A stretch of 64,000 bases of DNA from Luteibacter aegosomatissinici. Its GTDB lineage: Bacteria; Pseudomonadota; Gammaproteobacteria; Xanthomonadales; Rhodanobacteraceae. The stretch spans positions 3,100,001 through 3,164,000 of the forward strand of contig NZ_CP095742.1 of assembly GCF_023078495.1 (NCBI RefSeq), given 5' to 3'. Shown here one piece after another: positions 35,027-45,704 of this stretch (its first letter is position 1; the number at the start of each line of letters is the position of its first letter). The notes below the pieces were generated by a model that saw only the letters and a list, made by a program, of their open reading frames with translations, was not told the DNA's origin and searched no databases. The position numbers were made by a program, and so were the translations under genes.

Positions 35027-35917
35027 ATGAGCACCGCTACCGCCACCTTCACCGCCCTGCGCCCCCGGCTGCACGGCATTGCCTACCGCATGCTCGGCTC
35101 AGTGCCCGAGGCCGAGGATGTGGTGCAGGACGTGTGGCTGCGCTGGCACGGGGCGGATGCGGAGCGGATCGAGAACGCCGAGGCGTGGCTGGTGGCGGCC
35201 ACCACCCGCCGCGCCATCGACCAGTTGCGGGCGGCGCGGACCCGACGCGAGCACTATGTAGGCATCTGGCTCCCCGAGCCGGTGCTCACCGACGATAGCG
35301 CGACACCGGAAGACCTGCAGGAGCTGGCCAGCGATGTATCCGTGGCGTTCCTTGCCCTGCTCGAGCGCCTTGCCCCCGAGGCCCGCGCGGCGTTCCTCCT
35401 GCGTGAGGTGTTCGACGAGGATTACCCCGAGATCGCCCACGTACTGGGCAAGAGCGAGGCCGCCTGCCGGCAGCTCGTTCACCGTGCCAGGGAACAACTG
35501 CGCGACGAGCGGCCCCGGTTCGAGGTGAACCGGGCCCTGCATGCGGACCTGGTGCAACGCTTCGCCGGGGCCATGGCCAGTGGCGATTTCCGCGGCATGC
35601 GCGAGATCCTCGCACCGGATGCCGTGCTGATGGGCGACGGTGGCGGGTTTGTCTCCAGCTTCCCCAAGCCAATGGAAGGGGGTGTGCGCATCGCCCAGTT
35701 GCTTTACGCGCCCAGCATCCGCAACGACCGCGGCATGCGCGTGGAAGTCGCCAGCGTCAATGGCGAACTGGCGGTACTGCGCTACTTCGGTGGCGCACTG
35801 GAATCGGTACAGACCTTCGCAACCGAAGGCGGCCGGATCACGGCGATCCACGTACAACGCAATCCTGAGAAGCTGTCGCGCTTCGTCGCAGGCCAGGCAG
35901 GATTCAAGGCCGTATAA
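35027..35917 (+). CDS. ECF41 sigma factor with fused SnoaL-like domain
   Basis: A 296-aa SigJ-like ECF sigma. Region 2 is at about residues 8-75 ('LHGIAYRMLGSVPEAEDVVQDVWLRW') and region 4 at about 105-160 ('AFLLREVFDEDYPEIAHVLGK', 'ACRQLVHRAREQL'). A C-terminal NTF2/SnoaL-like domain at about 165-290 replaces a separate anti-sigma factor. The group hallmarks DGGG (204-207) and NP(D/E)KL (279-283) are both present. It has an ECF41 promoter immediately upstream, so positive autoregulation is expected. The inducer is not known for the group. Confidence 0.95.
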   Translation: MSTATATFTALRPRLHGIAYRMLGSVPEAEDVVQDVWLRWHGADAERIENAEAWLVAATTRRAIDQLRAARTRREHYVGIWLPEPVLTDDSATPEDLQELASDVSVAFLALLERLAPEARAAFLLREVFDEDYPEIAHVLGKSEAACRQLVHRAREQLRDERPRFEVNRALHADLVQRFAGAMASGDFRGMREILAPDAVLMGDGGGFVSSFPKPMEGGVRIAQLLYAPSIRNDRGMRVEVASVNGELAVLRYFGGALESVQTFATEGGRITAIHVQRNPEKLSRFVAGQAGFKAV

Positions 35918-35944
35918 AAGAAAGGGCCCCGAAGGGCCCTTTTA
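35918..35944. terminator. Bidirectional terminator between ECF41 and greA
   Basis: AAAGGGCCC-CGAA-GGGCCCTTTT hairpin with A and T flanks, placed between the convergent ECF41 and greA stops and able to serve both. Confidence 0.9.
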
Positions 35945-36423
35945 TCACTTGTAACGAACGCCCTTGATCTCGTACGTCTTCGTGCCGTTCGGCGCGTTGA
36001 AGTCGAACTCGTCGCCTTCGTTCTTGCCGATCAGCGCACGCGCGATCGGTGAACTCACGGCGATCAGGTTCTTCTTGATGTCCGCTTCCAGGTCACCCAC
36101 GATCTGGTAGGTCACCTCGGCATCGTTGTCCAGGTCGATCAGGTCCACGATGGCCCCGAACACGATGCGCGAGCCCACGGTGAGGCGCTCGGTATCGATG
36201 ATCTCGGAGTTGGAAAGCGCGGCCTCCAGCTCGTTGATCCGGCCCTCGTTGAAGCCGTGCATCTCGCGCGCAGCGTGGTACTCCGCGTTTTCCTTCAGAT
36301 CGCCGTGCGCACGGGCTTCAGCCACGGCCGCAACGATTTCCGGGCGCTTCACGCGCTTCAGGTATTCCAGTTCATCACGCAGGCGGTCGGCACCTACCGC
36401 GGTCATGGGAGGACGGGTTGCGC

Positions 36424-36427
<4 letters not shown>
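35945..36427 (-). CDS. greA: Transcript cleavage factor GreA
   Basis: A 160-aa factor that rescues backtracked RNA polymerase. The N-terminal coiled coil carries '[20 protein letters not shown]' with the acidic tip (DLKENAEY) that completes the cleavage site. The C-terminal FKBP-like domain follows ('[23 protein letters not shown]'). The start overlaps the carB stop (ATGA), as expected for a carAB-greA operon. Confidence 0.97.
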
Positions 36428-39651
<3,224 letters not shown>

Positions 39652-39702
39652 GGTTTTTCTCGCGAATCGAAGGCTGGATGGAAGGTGTGGGCGCGCGGCG
39701 GG

Positions 39703-40842
39703 TTACGCCTGCTTCGCCTTGTGCGCTTCCATCGCGGCAATGAACGTATCGAACAGGTAGCCGACGTCTTCCGGGCCGGGGCTCGCTTCCGGGTGGCCCT
39801 GGAAGCAGAACGCCGGGCGATCGGTGAGGGCAAAGCCCTGCAGCGAGCCGTCGAACAGCGAGGTATGGGTGACGCGCACGTTGGCCGGCAGCGTCGCCGG
39901 ATCCACGGCGAAGCCATGGTTCTGCGAGCTGATCAACACGCGGCCGGTGTCGTGGTCCTTCACCGGGTGGTTCGCGCCGTGGTGGCCAAACTTCATCTTC
40001 AGCGTCTTCGCGCCGATGGCCAGCGCCATGATCTGGTGGCCCAGGCAGATGCCGAACACCGGGATCTTCGTATCGAGGATGGTTTTCGTCGATTCGATGG
40101 CGTAGTCGCACGCGGCCGGATCGCCCGGGCCGTTGGCGAGGAAGATGCCATCCGGGTTCATCGCGAGCACCTCGGCCGCCGGCGTCTGTGCCGGAACCAC
40201 GGTGATATCGACGCCACGGCCGGCGAGCAGGCGCAGGATGTTCTGCTTCACGCCGTAGTCGTACGCCACCACGCGGAATTTCTTCGGCGCGTTGTAGAAG
40301 GCCTGCTTGTCGAGGTCGTAAACGCCCTCGTTCCACTGGTAGGTCTTCGTGGTGCTGACCACCTTGGCCAGATCCATGCCGTTGAGGCCCGGGAAGCCCT
40401 TGGCCTTGGCCACGGCGGCGTCGGCATCGATGGCGTCGCCCGCCACGATGCAGCCGTTCAGGGCGCCCTTCTCACGCAGGATGCGGGTGAGGCGGCGGGT
40501 ATCGATACCGGCGATAGCCACGACGTTGTGGCGTTCCAGGTAGTGCGGCAGCGGTTCCTGGCTACGCCAGTTGCTGGCCAGGCGCGGTACATCGCGCACG
40601 ATAAGGCCAGCCGCGTGCACGCGGTCGGCTTCGACGTCGACGTCGTTGGTGCCGGTGTTGCCGATGTGCGGGTACGTGAGGGTGACGATCTGCTGGTTGT
40701 ACGACGGGTCGGTCAGGATTTCCTGATAACCGGTCATGGCGGTGTTGAACACCACCTCACCAACGGTCTCACCGCGGGCACCGACCGCGTGGCCGTGAAA
40801 AACGCTGCCGTCTTCAAGAGCAAGCAGAGCAGGAGTACGCAT
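39703..40842 (-). CDS. carA: Carbamoyl-phosphate synthase small (glutaminase) subunit
   Basis: A 379-aa class I glutamine amidotransferase subunit. The N-terminal CarA domain ('[21 protein letters not shown]') is followed by the GATase domain with nucleophile Cys266 in '[13 protein letters not shown]' and the His/Glu pair in '[12 protein letters not shown]'. It is the first gene of carA-carB-greA. The 218 bp upstream, shared with the divergent oxygenase gene, should hold the promoter; I could not identify a clear control site in it. Confidence 0.98.
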   Translation of the reverse strand: MRTPALLALEDGSVFHGHAVGARGETVGEVVFNTAMTGYQEILTDPSYNQQIVTLTYPHIGNTGTNDVDVEADRVHAAGLIVRDVPRLASNWRSQEPLPHYLERHNVVAIAGIDTRRLTRILREKGALNGCIVAGDAIDADAAVAKAKGFPGLNGMDLAKVVSTTKTYQWNEGVYDLDKQAFYNAPKKFRVVAYDYGVKQNILRLLAGRGVDITVVPAQTPAAEVLAMNPDGIFLANGPGDPAACDYAIESTKTILDTKIPVFGICLGHQIMALAIGAKTLKMKFGHHGANHPVKDHDTGRVLISSQNHGFAVDPATLPANVRVTHTSLFDGSLQGFALTDRPAFCFQGHPEASPGPEDVGYLFDTFIAAMEAHKAKQA

Positions 40843-41060
40843 GGGATGGCCGCCTTCGGGTGCAGCAAAGCCCGCAAGCCAGCTCAGTAGCGGCTCGTGG
40901 GCCTTGGGGATGGGAACGTTTGGGCGGGTAAGAATTGTAGGCGTGAAGAGGCCTTCTGTCCACCGGCTTAGACTGAACGATTACGTAGGATTACGTGCCT
41001 GATCACGCTTCTGGCACGATACAATTGCCATTAGTGGTACCTGACCGAGAATTGCCCGCC

Positions 41061-41744
41061 ATGCTGCTCGACCCCGCCCGCCTGGATCGTCCTGATACCG
41101 ACATCCGGCACGAGCCTTTCTCGTTCATGATCGCCCATGGCCAGTTGCCCGACGAAGCCCGCGGCGAGCTCGACCGCGACTTCCCGCAGTATTCCAGCGC
41201 CGGCTTCTTTCCCTACGACGCAGCCGATTGCGGCCCCTCGGTGAACGAACTGGTGGGGCAGATGACGTCGCGCGCCTTTTCTGCCGCGGTCGGGCGCCAT
41301 CTGGGCATCGAAGGCCTCGAGAGCTACCCCACCCTGGTTACGCTGTGCCGGCTGCTCAACCGCCGCCATGGCACGATCCACACCGATAGCAAATCGAAGA
41401 TCGCCACGGCGCTGATCTATCTGAACCCGATGTGGCCTGATACCAGCGATGGCTGCCTGCGGTTCCTGGCCTCGATCGACAACATCGATGACACGGTGGC
41501 GCCCGAACTGAAGCCGCTCTACGGCGAGTTCGCCGTGTTCCGCCGCGCCGAGAACTCCTTCCACGGCCACCTGCCCTACGAGGGCGAGCGCCGGGTGATC
41601 CAGGTCGCCTGGCTCACCTCGGAAGAGGAAAAGGCCCGCAAGACCAAGCGCGGCAAGTTCTCGCGGGCGTTCAAGAAGATCTTCGGCAAGCTCGACCGCA
41701 AGGTCGGCGCTGACCGCGACCGCAGCGCCTCGCACCGCGACTAA
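41061..41744 (+). CDS. 2-oxoglutarate/Fe(II)-dependent oxygenase family protein
   Basis: A 227-aa protein with the facial triad of 2OG oxygenases: HxD in 'HGTIHTDSKSKIATALIYLN' (about residues 107-120), a distal His in 'NSFHGHLPYEGE' and a following Arg ('ERRVIQVAWL'). A Lys/Arg-rich C-terminal tail (about 45 residues) is not part of the fold. The ATG at 41061 is preferred because earlier in-frame starts lie in the divergent carA promoter region. The substrate is unknown; related proteins modify small molecules or cell-envelope sugars. Confidence 0.8.
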   Translation: MLLDPARLDRPDTDIRHEPFSFMIAHGQLPDEARGELDRDFPQYSSAGFFPYDAADCGPSVNELVGQMTSRAFSAAVGRHLGIEGLESYPTLVTLCRLLNRRHGTIHTDSKSKIATALIYLNPMWPDTSDGCLRFLASIDNIDDTVAPELKPLYGEFAVFRRAENSFHGHLPYEGERRVIQVAWLTSEEEKARKTKRGKFSRAFKKIFGKLDRKVGADRDRSASHRD

Positions 41745-41755
41745 CCGCCCGCCGC

Positions 41756-41852
41756 GTAGGAGCCCACCCTGTGGGCGACATCTTTACGCGGCACGGGAAC
41801 AGGCCCCGAGGCTCTTTCGCGAAAACATATCGCCCACAGGGTGGGCTCCTAC
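41756..41852. repeat. Paired REP-like element (inverted arms)
   Basis: Arms GTAGGAGCCCACCCTGTGGG… (41756-41779) and its reverse complement (41830-41852) flank a 50-nt spacer, between the convergent oxygenase and antiporter genes. It can form a long hairpin. Other members: 43977-44064, 51233-51328, 54981-55004, 56312-56335. Confidence 0.85.
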
Positions 41853-41856
41853 CGGG

Positions 41857-41901
41857 GTGGTTGGCGGTCTAGTGGTTGGCGGTTTAGTGGCTGGCGGTTT
41901 A
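41857..41901. repeat. Three tandem 15-bp units overlapping the antiporter stop
   Basis: Units GTGGTTGGCGGTCTA, GTGGTTGGCGGTTTA and GTGGCTGGCGGTTTA. The last contains the antiporter stop, and on the minus strand each unit adds another in-frame stop (TAA, TAA, TAG). Confidence 0.8.
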
Positions 41902-42906
41902 GCGGGCGCCGAAGTACCAGGCGACAAACAGCGCGAATACGCCGTAAAGCGCCCCGATCGGCATCAGCCAGCGCGCCTCGACAGCGCCACGGCGGAACAT
42001 GGCCCACAGGGCGATCACCGCCACCATGGTGATCACGCCGGCCACGATCAGCGGCGTATCGAACAGCCACGGCGTGGCAAACAGCGCCAGCGAGCTGGGG
42101 ATGGTGGCCTGAATCATCATGGCCCCGGAGATATTGGCCAGCGCAAGCCGCTCCTTGCCCTGACGGACCCAGATCAGCGCGTTCACGGTTTCGGGCAGCT
42201 CCGTGGCCACCGGGCTCAGCACCAGCGCCACCAGGTGCGGCGAAAGGTGGAAGAACTCGCCGAAGGCCTCGAGCTGCCAGACGAACACCCGGGACGCGAT
42301 CGCGATCACGACGAGGGCCAGGCCGGTCTGGAGTAGCACCCACTTCATGGCCGGATCGGCGTCGCGCGGCCGGAACGACAGGGGTTCGAGCTCTTCCTCT
42401 TCCGGGGCTGAGCTGTCATCGCCGATCTCACGCCACACGTAGAGGCCATAGGCGAGCAGGAACAACACGCCCAGCCACGGCTTCCAGGCAAACGCAATGA
42501 GGCCAAGGCCGACCTTCACGATGAAGATGGCAAGAAACCAGGACTGGTCGCGGGCAAGACGCTGGTGATCGACGCGGACCCGGCTATCGCCGCGATTCAG
42601 GCGCTTGCGGCCTGCATATAAAGCAAAACCTACGACGGCGTAGGCGATCGTGGCCAGCACCAGTGGGCCACCGAGCGCGGCGCCGACGCCAATATCTCTC
42701 GCTTCAGGGGACTTGCCGAACATGACGGCGACAAAGGTGACCGCACTCTCGGGCAGCGCCGTGCCGAACGCGGCCAGCACCGTGCCGGTCGCGGTGGCAC
42801 CCAGGTTGAGCTTGCGCCCGAACCATTCAACGCCGTTTACGAAGTATTCGCAGGTGAAATAGATAGCCCCGGCGGAAACCAGGAACAGGAAGGTGGTCAG
42901 CAGCAT
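41899..42906 (-). CDS. Cation/proton antiporter of the CaCA (Na+/Ca2+ exchanger-like) family, probable Mn exporter
   Basis: A 335-aa inner-membrane protein with about ten helices in two inverted halves. The duplicated alpha-repeats show 'GTVLAAFGTALPESAVTFVAV' and 'SPVATELPETVNALIWVR', the acidic G-S/T-x-x-PE ion-binding motifs of CaCA exchangers. A cytoplasmic acidic loop ('DDSSAPEEEELEPL') separates the halves. Its 5' leader is a manganese-sensing yybP-ykoY riboswitch, so despite the calcium family name it most likely exports Mn2+ (or Mn2+ and Ca2+). It sits between dapB and carA, which are usually neighbours in Xanthomonadales. Confidence 0.92.
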   Translation of the reverse strand: MLLTTFLFLVSAGAIYFTCEYFVNGVEWFGRKLNLGATATGTVLAAFGTALPESAVTFVAVMFGKSPEARDIGVGAALGGPLVLATIAYAVVGFALYAGRKRLNRGDSRVRVDHQRLARDQSWFLAIFIVKVGLGLIAFAWKPWLGVLFLLAYGLYVWREIGDDSSAPEEEELEPLSFRPRDADPAMKWVLLQTGLALVVIAIASRVFVWQLEAFGEFFHLSPHLVALVLSPVATELPETVNALIWVRQGKERLALANISGAMMIQATIPSSLALFATPWLFDTPLIVAGVITMVAVIALWAMFRRGAVEARWLMPIGALYGVFALFVAWYFGAR

Positions 42907-42918
42907 GATTCAGGAACG

Positions 42919-42970
42919 GGCCGGGCGAGCGCACGAAAACCGATGGCACAACGACACCGCTCGCCCGGCC
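42919..42970 (-). promoter_or_regulatory. Riboswitch expression-platform hairpin
   Basis: GGCCGGGCGAGCG at the 3' side of the aptamer (42958-42970, minus strand) is perfectly complementary over 13 bp to CGCTCGCCCGGCC (42919-42931), which lies 12 nt before the ATG. Pairing would dismantle the aptamer's closing stem and place a strong hairpin next to the start codon, so the two structures should be mutually exclusive. Confidence 0.6.
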
Positions 42971-43113
42971 GGGTGAGCATGTCGATGGCCAAAGGTCTCG
43001 CCGGGCCGGCAGCGTGCTCTCCACACGCTACTGCCGTTCGCGCCATGGAGCCCGGGGGCTACCAAGTCTGTTGACGCGAACTCCTCAGGGGGAACGAGGA
43101 TGGCTACTCCCCA
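42958..43113 (-). promoter_or_regulatory. yybP-ykoY manganese riboswitch
   Basis: In the leader of the antiporter gene. Read on the minus strand it has the conserved 5' box GGGGAGTAGCC (43102-43112) and the second GGTAGCCCCCGGGC segment. It then has the highly conserved GAGACCTTTGGCC internal loop (about 42987-42999), followed by CGACATGCTCACC near the 3' end. These are the landmarks of the yybP-ykoY family, which binds Mn2+ and raises expression of exporters. Boundaries are approximate. Confidence 0.85.
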
Positions 43114-43145
43114 ATGACATCGCCGCGGATGTTAACACGGTTTCG

Positions 43146-43940
43146 TCAGACCTTCGCGGCGATCACGTCTTCGATGGTCCACGTGCCGGGGGCGCGCCCG
43201 GCGATCCAGGCCGCGGCCTCCAGGGCGCCGCGGGCGAAGATGCTGCGATCCGTGGCGCGGTGACCCAGCTCGATGCGCTCGCCCTGCCCCATGATCAAGG
43301 CCTGGTGCTCGCCGACGATGTCGCCGCCGCGAACCACGGCGAAGCCGATGGTGCCCAGTTCGCGAGCACCCGGCCGGCCTTCACGGGCGTAGACAGCCAC
43401 ATCCCCGAGCGCCACGTTACGACCGGCGGCTGCGGCATGACCGAGCGCCAGCGCAGTACCCGAAGGCGCATCTTCCTTGCGGTTGTGGTGGGCTTCGACG
43501 ATGTCGATATCCCAACCCGGCAGTGCGGCCGCCGCTTCACGCAACAGGCGCGAGAGCACGGCCACGCCCAGGCTGAAATTGGCCGCCCGCAGTACGGCGA
43601 TGCGTTCCGCCGCGTGCGCAAGGCGATCTTCCATCGCGGCATCGAGCCCGGTGGTGCCCGTCACCAGCGCCGCACCGGTGGCCTCGCACACATCCAGCGC
43701 GGCAGCGAGCCCTTCGGGACCACTGAAATCGATGACGACATCCACACCGCTGGGCTCATCCCAGCCGGTAAAGCGCAGCGCCGAGACATCACCGTAAGCG
43801 GCCTTACCCAGCCGCGCTGACTGCGCGGAAACCACCGCGCGGACCAGCTCGAAGCGTTCGTCATCACGCACGAGGTTGAGCAGCGCGAGGCCCATGCGGC
43901 CAGAGGCGCCGCTGATGGCGAGACGTACGGGGCGGGTCAT
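43146..43940 (-). CDS. dapB: 4-hydroxy-tetrahydrodipicolinate reductase
   Basis: A 264-aa enzyme of the lysine/diaminopimelate pathway. It has the N-terminal NAD(P) motif 'AISGASGRMGLALL', 'DFSGPEG', 'VTGTTGLD', and the catalytic signature 'EAHHNRKEDAPSGTAL' with the His-His and Lys residues of DapB. Its stop is about 30 bp before the riboswitch of the next gene. Immediately upstream is a REP element and dnaJ. Confidence 0.97.
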   Translation of the reverse strand: MTRPVRLAISGASGRMGLALLNLVRDDERFELVRAVVSAQSARLGKAAYGDVSALRFTGWDEPSGVDVVIDFSGPEGLAAALDVCEATGAALVTGTTGLDAAMEDRLAHAAERIAVLRAANFSLGVAVLSRLLREAAAALPGWDIDIVEAHHNRKEDAPSGTALALGHAAAAGRNVALGDVAVYAREGRPGARELGTIGFAVVRGGDIVGEHQALIMGQGERIELGHRATDRSIFARGALEAAAWIAGRAPGTWTIEDVIAAKV

Positions 43941-43976
43941 GGCGCGGCCTCAACAAAACGAAGACGGCCATCGTAA

Positions 43977-44064
43977 TGTAGGAGCGCACCTTGTGCGCGA
44001 CATCTTTTGCGACAACGCCCGGAATCCGGGGCGAAAGATGTCGCGCACAGGGTGCGCTTCTACA
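43977..44064. repeat. Paired REP-like element between dapB and dnaJ
   Basis: Arms TGTAGGAGCGCACCTTGTGC… and the near-complementary …GCACAGGGTGCGCTTCTACA, including the inner ACATCTTT/AAAGATGT, pair over about 30 nt around a GC-rich centre. It lies after the dnaJ stop, where it could stabilise the dnaK-dnaJ message. Confidence 0.85.
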
Positions 44065-44080
44065 GGGATGGGCAGGATGC

Positions 44081-45211
44081 TTAGGAGGTGACCTTGGACC
44101 AAAAGTCCTTCACGCCGTCCATGAAGCTGTTGGAGCGCGGCGTGTGCTTGGCAGCCTCTTCGCCAACGAAGGTCGCTTCCAGCTGCTGCAGGATCTCGCG
44201 CTGCTCCTTGGTCAGACGCACCGGGGTTTCGACCACGACCGTGCAGATGAGATCGCCCGTGCGGCCGCCGCGCACCGACTTGACGCCACGGCCGCGCAGG
44301 CGGATCTGCTGGCCCGTCTGCGTTTCCGGCGGGACGTTTACCGCGACTTCGCCATCCAGGGTCGGCACCATCAGCTCGGTGCCAAGCGCCGCCTGGGCGA
44401 AGCGGATGGGCATCTCGCAGTGGAGATCCGACCCATCGCGCTGGAAGATCTTGTGCTCGCGCACGCGTACTTCGACGTACAGGTCACCCGCAGGCGACCC
44501 CGCCGGGCCGGCTTCACCCTGGCCCGTGAGGCGGATGCGGTCGCCGTTATCGACGCCCGCGGGGATCTGCACCGAGAGCGTGCGCTCTTCCTCGAGGCGG
44601 CCTTCGCCATGGCACTTCTTGCAAGGCTTGTCGATCTTCTGGCCCGAGCCGTGGCACGTGGGGCATGCCTGCTGGATGGAGAAGATGCCGTTCTGCATGC
44701 GCACGCGACCGTGGCCGGCGCAGGTGGAACAGGTGGAAACCTTGCCGTCTTCCGAACCGGTGCCATTGCAGTGGTGGCAGTTGACCTGGGTGGGAATCTC
44801 GATCTTCTTCTCGACGCCGAACACGGCTTCCTCGAGATCGAGCTCCATGATGTAGCGCAAATCAGCGCCACGGCGTGCGCGCTGGCGACCACCGCCGCCG
44901 CCACCAAAGATGTCGCCAAAAATATCGCCGAAGATGTCGCCGACGTCGCCAAACCCGGCGCCACCGCCACGACCGAAGCCACCGCCCTCGAAGGCGGCAT
45001 GGCCGTACTGGTCGTACGCCGCGCGCTTCTGCGAGTCGGAGAGGACGTCGTACGCCTCCTTGGCTTCCTTGAATTTGTCGATCGCCTCCGGGTCATCCGG
45101 ATTGCGGTCAGGGTGGTACTTCATCGCGACGCGACGAAAAGTCTTTTTCAGATCGCCGTCGGTGACGGTACGTTCCACACCGAGGATTTCGTAGTAGTCG
45201 CGTTTGCTCAT
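44081..45211 (-). CDS. dnaJ: Hsp40 co-chaperone DnaJ
   Basis: A 376-aa type I J-protein. The J-domain (residues 3-70) has '[20 protein letters not shown]' and the HPD tripeptide in '[11 protein letters not shown]'. A Gly/Phe-rich segment follows (about 75-115). Next come the four CxxCxGxG zinc repeats ([32 protein letters not shown]) and the C-terminal substrate-binding domains. It stimulates DnaK ATPase. It is separated from dnaK by an inserted four-helix-bundle gene. Confidence 0.98.
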   Translation of the reverse strand: MSKRDYYEILGVERTVTDGDLKKTFRRVAMKYHPDRNPDDPEAIDKFKEAKEAYDVLSDSQKRAAYDQYGHAAFEGGGFGRGGGAGFGDVGDIFGDIFGDIFGGGGGGRQRARRGADLRYIMELDLEEAVFGVEKKIEIPTQVNCHHCNGTGSEDGKVSTCSTCAGHGRVRMQNGIFSIQQACPTCHGSGQKIDKPCKKCHGEGRLEEERTLSVQIPAGVDNGDRIRLTGQGEAGPAGSPAGDLYVEVRVREHKIFQRDGSDLHCEMPIRFAQAALGTELMVPTLDGEVAVNVPPETQTGQQIRLRGRGVKSVRGGRTGDLICTVVVETPVRLTKEQREILQQLEATFVGEEAAKHTPRSNSFMDGVKDFWSKVTS

Positions 45212-45222
45212 TTTGCCGTCAG

Positions 45223-45624
45223 TCAGCCGCTTGCGCGGCTTGTAAGTCGGCGGCTAGCCGCCTGTGAATCGTTAGTTTGGGTGCGGAGCTTCTTTACCAA
45301 GCCCCCCATGAGTCCGAAGATGCACTCAACTTCGGCAAGCAGGTCTCCAACCTTCGCCATTCCGAGACTTGCCAGCAACTGAAGCTGGGTCTCAAGCTCG
45401 CCCAGGGATCCCCGGGCGATCAGGACGAAGCGAAGTAGTTCACGCTGAGATCCCCTGCATGCGCCCTCGGCAATATTCGAAGGAATGCTCACCGCGCAGC
45501 GCCGGAGCTGGGAAGACAGCCCAAACCGCTCCTCAACCGGCAACCGCGAAGTCAACTCGTAGACCTTCTTCGCCAACTCCATCGTGCGCCGCCAAACCAA
45601 CAAATCGTGGTGCGGTCGAGACAT
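45223..45624 (-). CDS. Four-helix-bundle protein (23S rRNA IVS-encoded family) inserted between dnaK and dnaJ
   Basis: A 133-aa protein beginning '[25 protein letters not shown]', with '[24 protein letters not shown]', the signature of the S23/IVS four-helix-bundle family, and '[16 protein letters not shown]'. These genes often occur inside 23S rRNA intervening sequences or as stand-alone cargo; members form homopentamers and their function is unsettled. The start at 45624 follows a strong GAGGAGG, so it is probably expressed, and it lies co-directionally in the heat-shock operon, 11 bp before dnaJ. Confidence 0.9.
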   Translation of the reverse strand: MSRPHHDLLVWRRTMELAKKVYELTSRLPVEERFGLSSQLRRCAVSIPSNIAEGACRGSQRELLRFVLIARGSLGELETQLQLLASLGMAKVGDLLAEVECIFGLMGGLVKKLRTQTNDSQAASRRLTSRASG

Positions 45625-45704
45625 CCTTGCCTCCTCAAAAGGATCGCGCGGCCGCAAAGGACCGCGCGATTCTACTGACTATTTACGCCTTCCGCTTCAC
45701 GGAC

